DNA of 64,000 nucleotides from DATEPR01 sp036491115 (GTDB lineage: Bacteria; Actinomycetota; Actinomycetes; Mycobacteriales; Pseudonocardiaceae). Position 1 is the stretch's first letter; each line of letters starts with the position of its first letter. Of the stretch, positions 30,739 through 38,161 are shown one piece after another. A program made the position numbers and the translations under genes. The notes under the pieces were generated by a model that was given only the letters and a program-made list of their open reading frames with translations, made no database searches and had not been told where the DNA came from. Location of the stretch: positions 1-64,000 of the forward strand of contig DASXCQ010000083.1 in the NCBI GenBank assembly GCA_036491115.1, written 5' to 3'.

Positions 30739-32118
30739 TCAACCGGAGGGCGCGTCGGAGTCCGTGCCCCGGACCACGCGCCGCAGCTTGGGCAGTCGCT
30801 CGGCGATCACCCGCTCGGCGCCGCGCTGGGTCGGCCGGTAGTAGTCGCGGCCCACCAGCTCGTCCGGCGGGTACTGCTGGGTGGGCACGCCGTCGGGCAC
30901 GTCGTGCGGGTACTGGTAGCCCTGGGCGTTGCCCAGCCGGGCCGCGCCCGCGTAGTGACCGTCGCGCAGCTGCGGCGGGACCGTGCCGACCGCACCGCCC
31001 CGCACGTCGGCCAGCGCGGCGTCCACGGCCGTCACGATCGCGTTGGACTTGGGCGCGGTGGCCAGGTGGACGGTGGCCTGGGCGAGCGCCAGGCGGGCCT
31101 CGGGCATGCCGATCAGCTGCACGGCGGCGGCAGCCGCGGTGGCGGTCTGCAGCGCGGTGGGGTCGGCCATGCCGACGTCCTCGCTGGCGTGCACGACCAG
31201 CCTGCGGGCGATGAACCGCGGGTCCTCCCCCGCCTCGATCATCCTGGCCAGGTAGTGCAGCGCGGCATCCACGTCGGAACCGCGGATCGACTTGATGAAG
31301 GCGCTGATCACGTCGTAGTGCTGGTCGCCGTCCCGGTCGTAGCGGACGGCGGCGCGGTCCACGGCCGCCTCGACGGTGGCCAGGCCGATCTCGTCGGCTC
31401 CGGTGGACGTGGCGGCCTCGGCGGCGGCCTCCAGCGCGGTGAGCGCCCGCCGTGCGTCCCCGACGGCCAGGCGGACCAGGTGGTCCTCGGCATCGGCGGC
31501 CAGCCGCAGCGCGCCGCCCAGGCCGCGCCGATCGGCCGCCGCGCGGCGCACCAGGGCCCGCACGTCGCCATCGGTCAACGGCCGTAGCTGGAGCACCAGC
31601 GACCGGGACAGCAGCGGCGACACGACGGCGAAGGACGGGTTCTCGGTGGTGGCGGCCACCAGCAGGACCGTCCGGTCCTCCACGGCGCCCAGCAGGGCGT
31701 CCTGCTGCGTCTTGGAGAAGCGGTGCACCTCGTCGATGAACAGCACCGGCGCCTGGCCGCCCGAGCGCAGCCGCAGCCGGGCCTCGTCGATCACGGCCCG
31801 GACTTCCTTCACACCCGCCGACAGCGCGGAGAGCGCGACGAACCGGCGGCCGGTGGCCTGCGAGACGAGGGTGGCCAGGGTGGTCTTGCCGGTGCCCGGT
31901 GGACCGTAGAGCAGCACCGAGGCCGGCGCGGCTCCCTCCACCAGCCGCCGCAGCGGAGCACCGGGGCCGAGCAGGTGGTCCTGGCCCACCACCTCGTCCA
32001 ACGAGCTCGGCCGCATGCGTACGGCCAATGGCGCGTTGGCCCCGCCGCCGGTTCCGGCGACGCCGGAACGGGAGCCCGCCGCGCCGTCCGGCTCATCCCC
32101 GAACAGACCGTCCTGCAC
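30739..32118 (-). CDS. rarA: Replication-associated recombination protein A (RarA/MgsA)
   Basis: RarA is a clamp-loader-like AAA+ ATPase acting at stalled forks. The 459-residue product has LLYGPPGTGKTTLATLVSQA (Walker A), PVLFIDEVHRFSKTQQDALL (Walker B) and AATTENPSFAVVSPLLSRS (sensor region). The C-terminal tetramerisation part includes DALFI-type helices such as YDVISAFIKSIRGSDVDAAL and PPDELVGRDYYRPTQRG. It is divergent from the MFS gene and upstream of the alaS group. Confidence 0.95.
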   Translation of the reverse strand: MQDGLFGDEPDGAAGSRSGVAGTGGGANAPLAVRMRPSSLDEVVGQDHLLGPGAPLRRLVEGAAPASVLLYGPPGTGKTTLATLVSQATGRRFVALSALSAGVKEVRAVIDEARLRLRSGGQAPVLFIDEVHRFSKTQQDALLGAVEDRTVLLVAATTENPSFAVVSPLLSRSLVLQLRPLTDGDVRALVRRAAADRRGLGGALRLAADAEDHLVRLAVGDARRALTALEAAAEAATSTGADEIGLATVEAAVDRAAVRYDRDGDQHYDVISAFIKSIRGSDVDAALHYLARMIEAGEDPRFIARRLVVHASEDVGMADPTALQTATAAAAAVQLIGMPEARLALAQATVHLATAPKSNAIVTAVDAALADVRGGAVGTVPPQLRDGHYAGAARLGNAQGYQYPHDVPDGVPTQQYPPDELVGRDYYRPTQRGAERVIAERLPKLRRVVRGTDSDAPSG

Positions 32119-32266
32119 GTTACGAGATGCTATGCGTCGACTACGACGGACATCCGAAGGCGGTACGCCACTCGCCGACTGTTAATCAGTATGTCGGCCC
32201 AACGGCTTTTCCTCGGTCCGCCGGACAGGTAGAACTAGACCCTATGTGTTGAGGGGGTGACGCTTG

Positions 32267-33517
32267 GTGTCCGACCAGCGGGACGGGCAGGTGAAGTTCC
32301 GCGACGTCTTCCGGGTCGGCGAGTTCCAGGCACTCTGGTCAGCGCTTGTGCTGTCCATTGTGGGGGATCAACTCGCCAGGGTGGCGCTTGCCCTGCTGGT
32401 TTTCGCGCGCACCGATTCGGCGGCCCTGACGGCCCTGACGTACGCGCTCACCTTCCTGCCCGACCTGATCGGCGGCCCGCTCCTGTCCGGGTTGGCCGAC
32501 CGGTTCCCGAGGCGTGAGGTCATGGTCGTGGCCGACCTGTCCCGCGCCGGCCTGGTCGCGTTGATGGCCATTCCCGGCATGCCGCTGGTCATGGTGTGCG
32601 TGCTGCTGGTGATCGTGCAGCTGTTCGCGTCGCCGTTCAACGCGGCCCGAGGCGCTGTGCTGCCGGCCATGTTGGTCGGGGACACGTTCGTCGCCGGCCA
32701 GGCTGTGGTCAACATCACTTACCAGACGGGCCAATTGTTCGGTTACGTCACCGGTGGGGTTCTCGTCGAGTTCACCGGCCCGTACGTGGCGTTGCTCATC
32801 GACGCCGCGACGTTCGTCGCGTCTGCGCTACTGGTGCGGCTGGGCACGGCGTCCCGGCCGGCATCCCGTAACGGCACCGGGGCTCCGATGAGTCACGCGA
32901 GGGCGACCATGCGCTCGCTGCGGGCCGGCACCGACCTGGTGTGGCGCGATCGCAACCTGCGCGCACTCGTCGGCCTGGCCTGCATCTGCGGCTTCTACGT
33001 GATCGGCGAGGGCCTCGCGGTGCCGTATGCGCACGAGTTGGGCGGCGGTGCGCTCACCGCCGGTCTCCTGTTCGCCGCGTTCCCGTTCGGCAACGCCGTG
33101 GGCATGGTGCTGTTGCTGCGACTGGTCTCACCGCAGGGACGGCTCCGGCTGCTGGGTCCGCTGGCGATCGCGGCCTGCGCCGTGCTGATCATCTGTCTGG
33201 CGCATCCGAACCTGGTCGGCACGCTGATCGTGCTGGCGCTGTCCGGAGCGGCGGCGTCCCACCAGACGGTCGCCGCTGCGGCATTTGTCGGCGCTGTCCC
33301 GGATTCGAGCCGCGGTCAGGCGTACGGCCTGGCCAATACCAGCATCCGAGTGGCCCAGGGCCTGGGGGTGGTCCTGGCCGGCCTCGTCGCGGACAGTGTC
33401 GCGCCGTCGATGGTGGTCGGGATCTTCGGGGGGATCGGTGTGCTGGTGGCGATGGCCGCCGCGGCGGCCTATCACCGCGCAAGGCACACAGTGTCCATCA
33501 GTCCTGTCGAAGCGTGA
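32267..33517 (+). CDS. MFS transporter (drug/efflux type)
   Basis: The 416-residue product has about 12 hydrophobic helices. FRVGEFQALWSALVLSIVGD at the N-terminus and LADRFPRREVMVVADLSRAG, the loop 2-3 motif, mark the MFS_3/enterobactin exporter-like branch. The substrate is unknown. The recorded frame opens at a TTG (32264), but GTG at 32267 with GAGGGGG upstream is the likelier start. It is divergent from rarA; the 148-base gap should hold both promoters, though I see no strong boxes. Confidence 0.85.
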   Translation: MSDQRDGQVKFRDVFRVGEFQALWSALVLSIVGDQLARVALALLVFARTDSAALTALTYALTFLPDLIGGPLLSGLADRFPRREVMVVADLSRAGLVALMAIPGMPLVMVCVLLVIVQLFASPFNAARGAVLPAMLVGDTFVAGQAVVNITYQTGQLFGYVTGGVLVEFTGPYVALLIDAATFVASALLVRLGTASRPASRNGTGAPMSHARATMRSLRAGTDLVWRDRNLRALVGLACICGFYVIGEGLAVPYAHELGGGALTAGLLFAAFPFGNAVGMVLLLRLVSPQGRLRLLGPLAIAACAVLIICLAHPNLVGTLIVLALSGAAASHQTVAAAAFVGAVPDSSRGQAYGLANTSIRVAQGLGVVLAGLVADSVAPSMVVGIFGGIGVLVAMAAAAAYHRARHTVSISPVEA

Positions 33518-33542
33518 CAGGGCACCGGACCCGCACTGCTAC

Positions 33543-33572
33543 CGCCACTGAATGTCCCGCCACTGAATGTCC
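33543..33572 (+). repeat. 15-bp direct tandem repeat, two copies
   Basis: CGCCACTGAATGTCC occurs twice in immediate succession (33543-33557, 33558-33572), 26 bases after the MFS stop. The gap between the MFS gene and the cyclase contains no convincing gene. Confidence 0.8.
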
Positions 33573-33785
33573 TTGGCGGCTGCCCGGCTTGTGGTGTTCA
33601 TCGGATTCCTCCACAAATCTGCTGGCAAGATCGACGTCCGCGGGCCGGCGACGGGTGGTGCCCGGCCTGTGGGGCGGCCACGCGGCCACGGTTGGCTGGC
33701 AGGCCAGGGCGTGGGCGGGTGGTCCCACCGTTAGATGATGTCACTCGCGGCGTCATTGCGGTACATAACGAATGTCAGCTCCTAT

Positions 33786-33833
33786 AGTGACGCATTGTGC
33801 TCACCCGAACGGCGTAGAGTTTTCCGGAAAACT
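33786..33833 (+). promoter_or_regulatory. BldD-box-like site and perfect 16-bp palindrome before the diguanylate cyclase
   Basis: AGTGA (33786-33790) and TCACC (33801-33805) are separated by 10 bases, fitting the AGTGA-Nm-TCACC form described for Streptomyces BldD sites. Thirteen bases later AGTTTTCCGGAAAACT (33818-33833) is a perfect palindrome, suggesting a second dimeric regulator. The pair lies directly before the GTG I chose for the cyclase. Confidence 0.45.
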
Positions 33834-33837
33834 GCGC

Positions 33838-35202
33838 GTGACCAGTCATCTCCGGTCGGCTACTGTCCATTGTGTGTCATCGGACGGGGGATCACCAGTA
33901 GGCAAAGGTAGCGGCAGCCGTCGGCACCGTTGGCCGATGGGCTGGATTCGGCGTTGGCCGGTCTGGTCGCTGCGCCGACCGGCAGTCGTGATGGTCATCG
34001 TCGTCGAACTGGCGACGGCGCTGGTCACCGCGGCCGTGGTGATCAGACTGCCGATCCGCCAGCACGACTGGGTGATCTTCGCGGTGCTCGGCGTCGGCTC
34101 GATCCTGCACATGGAACTCGTCCGCGGTGTGGAACGGATCCGAGAAGGTACCCGCGCGCACACGCCGCACATGGACCTCAAGTCGGTGTGGACGTTCGCC
34201 GGCCTGCTGCTGCTGCCTCCCGCGCTGAGCATCGGCCTCGTCTTCGTGACCTGCCTGCACCAGCGGCTGCGGGTCGACACGTTGCAGACGTTCCGCTGGC
34301 TGTACAACACGGCGGTCATCATCCTCGCCAGCGAGGCGGCGGCCGCCGTGCTCTATGCCGGACTGCCCGTCGGGCGCTACCCCGGCCTGCCGGGCGGCTG
34401 GAGCGGTGTCGCGGTGATCATCCTGGCCGGCGCGATGCGCTGGCTGGTCAACCTCGCGCTCGTCGTGGCGATCATCTTCCTGTCCTCGCCGAAGGTGACC
34501 TCGCGGGACGCGACCGGCGGCTTCGACAACAACCTCGTGGAGATGGCCGGTCTCGCGCTGGGCAGCGTCGCCGCGCTGGTCATGGTGCACGATCCCTGGT
34601 TCCTGGTGCTGATCCTGCCGCCGCTGCTGGTGCTGCACCGCAGCCTGCTGCTGCGCAAGTACGAGCTGGCCGCGCGGGTGGACTCCAAGACCGGCCTGAG
34701 CAACGCGATGCACTGGAGCCAACTGGCCCGGGGTGAGCTGGCCAGGGCGGAGCGACAACAGACCTCGGCCGGCGTGCTGATGCTGGACCTGGACCACTTC
34801 AAGCGGATCAACGACACCTACGGCCACCTCACCGGCGACGCGGTGCTCAAGGCGGTGTCCGACGCGCTGCGCAAGGAGTCCCGCGACTACGACCTGGTGG
34901 GCCGGTTCGGCGGCGAGGAGTTCATGATCCTCACCCCGAGCATCGACCCGCTGGACCTGAACGCGATCGCCGAGCGGTTCCGGCGCTGCATCAGCAACCT
35001 CTCGGTCACCTCGCCGGACACCCGCGAGCAGGTCACCGTCACGGCGTCGGCCGGTGTCGTCTCCTACCCGCAGGGCGGCAGCGACCTGGACGAGCTGCTG
35101 CTGGCCGCGGACGCGGCGCTGTACCGGGCGAAGGAGAGCGGCCGCGACCGGACCTGCTGCGCCCCCGCCGTCTCGCTGGCCCCGCCGGTCGAGGACATCT
35201 AG
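33838..35202 (+). CDS. Membrane diguanylate cyclase (GGDEF domain)
   Basis: The product makes cyclic di-GMP from two GTP. After about 30 hydrophilic residues come multiple membrane helices (for example VVMVIVVELATALVTAAVVI, WVIFAVLGVGSILHM and LVMVHDPWFLVLILPPLLVL) and then a full GGDEF domain of about 165 residues. It contains LDLDHFKRINDTYGHLTGD and the active-site loop RFGGEEF. RDYD lies five residues before GGEEF, matching the RxxD inhibitory site, so product feedback is expected. The start is uncertain: GTG at 33838 follows the palindrome, while ATG at 33772 would put both operator-like sites inside the gene. No EAL phosphodiesterase is nearby. BldD, a c-di-GMP sensor, is encoded in this window. 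Confidence 0.9.
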   Translation: MTSHLRSATVHCVSSDGGSPVGKGSGSRRHRWPMGWIRRWPVWSLRRPAVVMVIVVELATALVTAAVVIRLPIRQHDWVIFAVLGVGSILHMELVRGVERIREGTRAHTPHMDLKSVWTFAGLLLLPPALSIGLVFVTCLHQRLRVDTLQTFRWLYNTAVIILASEAAAAVLYAGLPVGRYPGLPGGWSGVAVIILAGAMRWLVNLALVVAIIFLSSPKVTSRDATGGFDNNLVEMAGLALGSVAALVMVHDPWFLVLILPPLLVLHRSLLLRKYELAARVDSKTGLSNAMHWSQLARGELARAERQQTSAGVLMLDLDHFKRINDTYGHLTGDAVLKAVSDALRKESRDYDLVGRFGGEEFMILTPSIDPLDLNAIAERFRRCISNLSVTSPDTREQVTVTASAGVVSYPQGGSDLDELLLAADAALYRAKESGRDRTCCAPAVSLAPPVEDI

Positions 35203-35951
35203 GCCGGCAGGACGGCCCGGACCGCGGCGAGCAGCAGTTCGGCCCGCTCCAGCCGTGCGTTGTGCCCCATCAGGCCGATCCGCCACACCGTGCCGGCGAA
35301 CCGGCCGGTGCCCGTGCCGATCTCGATGCCGTACTCGGTGAGCAGCCGGTCCCGCACCTTCGCCGAGTCGACGCCGTCGGGCACCCATACCGTGGTCAGC
35401 TCGGGCAGCCGGTGGCCCTCCTTGGCGAACAGCCGCAGGCCCAGCTCGGCCAGGCCCTCCTGGAGCCGTGTGCCGGCCGCGCGATGGCGTTCGTGGACGG
35501 CGGGTCAGGCCCTCGTCCAGGACGCGGCCCAGGGCGGCGTGCAGCGAGGCGATCATGGCCACCGGTGCCGTGTGGTGGTAGGTGCGGCCGCCGTTGCCGT
35601 TGCGAGCACCAGGGCCTCGGGGTCGCGCTCGTGCACCGCGGCCGCCAGCGCCGCTATGTCGCTGACGGCGCCGGTGGACGTCTCGGCGTGCACGGCGACC
35701 ACCACGACCGCGCCCGGCGCGACCGTGTTGGCGAACGCCGCCTCCATGCCGATGGACCCGGTGCCGGACAGCGGCAGCGTGCGCCGGTTCGCCGTGCCCC
35801 ACACGGTGCGCAGCCGATCGCACGTCTCGTCCAGTATGCCGAGAAAGTCCGGATCGAGGTGACCGAGCAGGGGTGCGGCCAGCGCCTGCGTCGCCTCCGG
35901 GTACGGATTGCTCGGGCCGGAACCCAGCAGGGTTCGATCAAGCAGCGGCAT
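35199..35951 (-). pseudogene. Decayed class V aminotransferase (alanine-glyoxylate type)
   Basis: The fragments align in order with serine/alanine-glyoxylate aminotransferases of about 380 residues: GPSNPYPEATQALAAPLLGH, LPLSGTGSIGMEAAFANTVA, VHAETSTGAVSDIAALAAAV, then in a second frame GRTYHHTAPVAMIASLHAAL, and in a third VHERHRAAGTRLQEGLAELG through to the stop at 35199. Against the family, about 40 residues are missing in frame near 35710. A larger block including the PLP-lysine region is missing at about 35603, with a frame change. A further one-base shift lies at about 35510. Only 753 bases remain, so the gene cannot make an active enzyme. The stop overlaps the cyclase stop on the other strand. 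Confidence 0.85.
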
Positions 35952-36053
35952 GGCGCCAGCCTAGGACCGGCGCCCGTCGCCACCTGCCGCGTCCCGGGCG
36001 GTGCCCGTGTCACCTTGGTCACGCCGGACCTGGTGACGGGACACGGATTTCGG

Positions 36054-36452
36054 TCAGGACGCGAACGCCGCCCTGGCCTCCGCCGCGTCCCGGATCGACC
36101 GGGCCCAGTCCACCAGGTGGTCGTCCGGGTCACTGCCGTTGCCGGACACGTCGTGGACCGAGTCGTAGAGCCGTTCCCACAGCCGCACGCCGTTCCACTC
36201 CACGAACCTGCGGTACGCCGTGGGTACGGCGATACCGAACGTCACCGGTAGCCGGCGCCACGCACAGCCACTGGTGAGCACGTACACCACCGCCACGAAC
36301 ACCGCCCGATCGCCGACCCTGGTCCGTCCGCCGCCCTGCGGCCGAACCTTCGGGGTCGGCATGAGCGGTTGGACGAGTACCCACATGTCATCGGGCACCA
36401 ACCGACGGGACAGCGGCGAAATCCGATCGTCGAAGTCAACCGAGTGCACCAC
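36054..36452 (-). mobile_element. IS5-type transposase remnant (DUF4096 N-terminal domain only)
   Basis: The 132-residue frame carries LVPDDMWVLVQPLMPTPKVR, DRAVFVAVVYVLTSGCAWRR and YRRFVEWNGVRLWERLYDSV, the insertion-element N-terminal domain, and ends soon after DWARSIRDAAEARAAF. The DDE catalytic half that should follow is absent; the bases downstream hold no second reading frame. I saw no clear terminal inverted repeats. It sits between the decayed aminotransferase and the conservon, where Streptomyces conservons often carry a cytochrome P450 gene. Confidence 0.75.
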
Positions 36453-36558
36453 AATGCCACCTCCCAGCCGGATGCCTCTTTGTTGTAGAGGGATTCCAGC
36501 CGGCGGTCAATCGGCCAATGGTGCAAAAGCTGGTAGGCCGTTCGAGCCGTTTCGGCGG

Positions 36559-37173
36559 TCAATATGCTCGGACCACGTCCCGGGCATGCCACCGTTGCAT
36601 CGCATGCTGCACCATGGTGATGAGTGCCTGTTTGGTTGATTCCCGCTTCCGTGCGTCACACTTCAGGATCGGCACGTCCGAAGGTATGGCCATGGCTTCC
36701 CTTACATCCTCGACGGGATACTGTGGGACACCTTCGAAGCAGTTCATCCCAACAACGTAGGGCAGGCCCCGTTCTTCGAAGTAGTCCACTGGTCCGAAGG
36801 AATCAGCGAGCCGCCTGGTGTCCACCAGCACGACGGCGCCGATCGCGCCTCGGACGAGGTCGTCCCACATGAACCAGAAGCGGTGCTGGCCCGGTGTGCC
36901 GAACAGGTACAGGATCAGTTCCGAGTCCAGCGTCACCCGGCCGAAGTCCATCGCCACCGTGGTGGTGGTCTTGCCCGGCGTGGCACGCAGGTCGTCAATG
37001 CCGGTGCTGGCCTCGGTCATCACCGCCTCGGTGGTCAACGGCATGATCTCCGACACCGAACCGACGAACGTGGTCTTGCCGACGCCGAAACCGCCCGCCA
37101 CCACGATCTTCGCCGACGTGGCCGTCCTCGCCAGCGGGGTCTTCTTCGACCTCTCAAAGTCGACGGAGTCCAC
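36559..37173 (-). CDS. cvnD: Conservon GTPase (CvnD-like, MglA/Ras type)
   Basis: The 204-residue product has the P-loop GGFGVGKTTFVGSVSEI, the switch II region FGTPGQHRFWFMWDDLVRGA and GMNCFEG in the guanine-specificity position. It is a small G protein of the type that works with a roadblock partner. GTG at 37173 overlaps the DUF742 gene by 20 bases. It is the last gene of the four-gene set. Confidence 0.92.
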   Translation of the reverse strand: MDSVDFERSKKTPLARTATSAKIVVAGGFGVGKTTFVGSVSEIMPLTTEAVMTEASTGIDDLRATPGKTTTTVAMDFGRVTLDSELILYLFGTPGQHRFWFMWDDLVRGAIGAVVLVDTRRLADSFGPVDYFEERGLPYVVGMNCFEGVPQYPVEDVREAMAIPSDVPILKCDARKRESTKQALITMVQHAMQRWHARDVVRAY

Positions 37174-37699
37174 TCAACACCCTTTCCATCAACACGAGAT
37201 GCGCCGCGATGTCGTCGTCGGCGAATGTCCGGTGAATGCTGATCAGTCCCAGTTCGGCCATATCGGACAGGATCACCCTGGCGACCCCGAGCGGAATGGA
37301 CAGCTTTGCCGCCACCTCCGCCACCGACAGCGGATAGCGGCACAGCGCGCTGACCTCGCGGTGCTCCAACTGCCGCAGCCGGCTGCCGTCGGCGGCCAAC
37401 TCCGTGGCGGAGATCAGCGTTTCCAGTTTCAGGTCGTAGTTCGCCCGGGTTCTGCCTCTGGTCCACGCATAGGGACGGACCAGCGCGGCCTCGTCGACGA
37501 GTTCGTCGATCCCGGGCTGGGGTTCGGCATTCGGCTCATCGACACTGACCATCGAGCCGAAACCGCTGTCCACGTACTCGGTGACGAACACCGGTTCGTC
37601 CGGTGTCGGCCCGACGTCGTCCGGCGATGGCGCCTGGGCGCCGAGTCCGCCGCCGGCCTGCCGGCCGGTCCGTTCGTCGTCCGCTTCGTAAGCTGACAT
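37154..37699 (-). CDS. cvnC: DUF742 protein (CvnC-like)
   Basis: The 181-residue product has an acidic, Pro-rich N-terminal half and a C-terminal DUF742 domain: VRPYAWTRGRTRANYDLKLE and LSVAEVAAKLSIPLGVARVI, a winged-helix-like segment, ending LIS-type IHRTF. ATG at 37699 has GAGGTGGGG upstream. DUF742 proteins are always found in conservons and are thought to link the kinase to the GTPase. Confidence 0.9.
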   Translation of the reverse strand: MSAYEADDERTGRQAGGGLGAQAPSPDDVGPTPDEPVFVTEYVDSGFGSMVSVDEPNAEPQPGIDELVDEAALVRPYAWTRGRTRANYDLKLETLISATELAADGSRLRQLEHREVSALCRYPLSVAEVAAKLSIPLGVARVILSDMAELGLISIHRTFADDDIAAHLVLMERVLSGLRRL

Positions 37700-37706
37700 C
37701 CCCACC

Positions 37707-38147
37707 TCACACCGGTTGCCGCAGGAGCATCCGACTCGTGCCCTGTAGTTCCGCCCGAAGCTCCGGGGTGAGCATCTGCCCGACACGTTCCACGAGCAGT
37801 GCCATCTCGTACGCGACCTGACCGATGTCGCAGTTGGGTGCCGCCAGGACGGCCAGCGACGACCCGTCGCTGACGGCCATCAGCAACATGACCCCGTGTT
37901 CCATCTCCACCACGGTTTCCCGGACCGCGCCCGCCTCGAAGCACCGCGCGGCGCCCTGGGTCAGGCTGGACAGGCCGGAGGCGACGGCCGCCAACTGGTC
38001 GGCGCGATCGCCGGGCAGCCGGGCCGACGCGGACAGCAGCAGTCCGTCCGCGGACACCACGATCGCGTGCGCCACACCAGGCACCCGCTCGGTGAAGTCG
38101 GTGACCAACCACCCGAAGCGGCCCTGCTGCGTCTGACTCGACGTCAT
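37707..38147 (-). CDS. cvnB: Roadblock/LC7 domain protein (CvnB-like)
   Basis: The 146-residue product has the roadblock fold: FGWLVTDFTERVPGVAHAIV, SADGLLLSASARLPGDRADQ, then GVMLLMAVSDGSSLAVLAAP. Such proteins act as GTPase-activating or scaffold partners of MglA-like GTPases (here CvnD). ATG at 38147 has GGGAG upstream. It starts 14 bases after the kinase gene. Confidence 0.92.
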   Translation of the reverse strand: MTSSQTQQGRFGWLVTDFTERVPGVAHAIVVSADGLLLSASARLPGDRADQLAAVASGLSSLTQGAARCFEAGAVRETVVEMEHGVMLLMAVSDGSSLAVLAAPNCDIGQVAYEMALLVERVGQMLTPELRAELQGTSRMLLRQPV

Positions 38148-38161
38148 TCGTTCTCCCAGTT

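Noticed and set aside
33772..33837. Longer start (ATG at 33772) for the diguanylate cyclase
   Set aside because: It would place a BldD-box-like site and a perfect palindrome within coding sequence, and the extra residues look non-coding. It is not excluded.
36242..36592. Open frame upstream of the IS5 remnant that might be a second transposase orf
   Set aside because: It overlaps the remnant in another frame and has no transposase motif.
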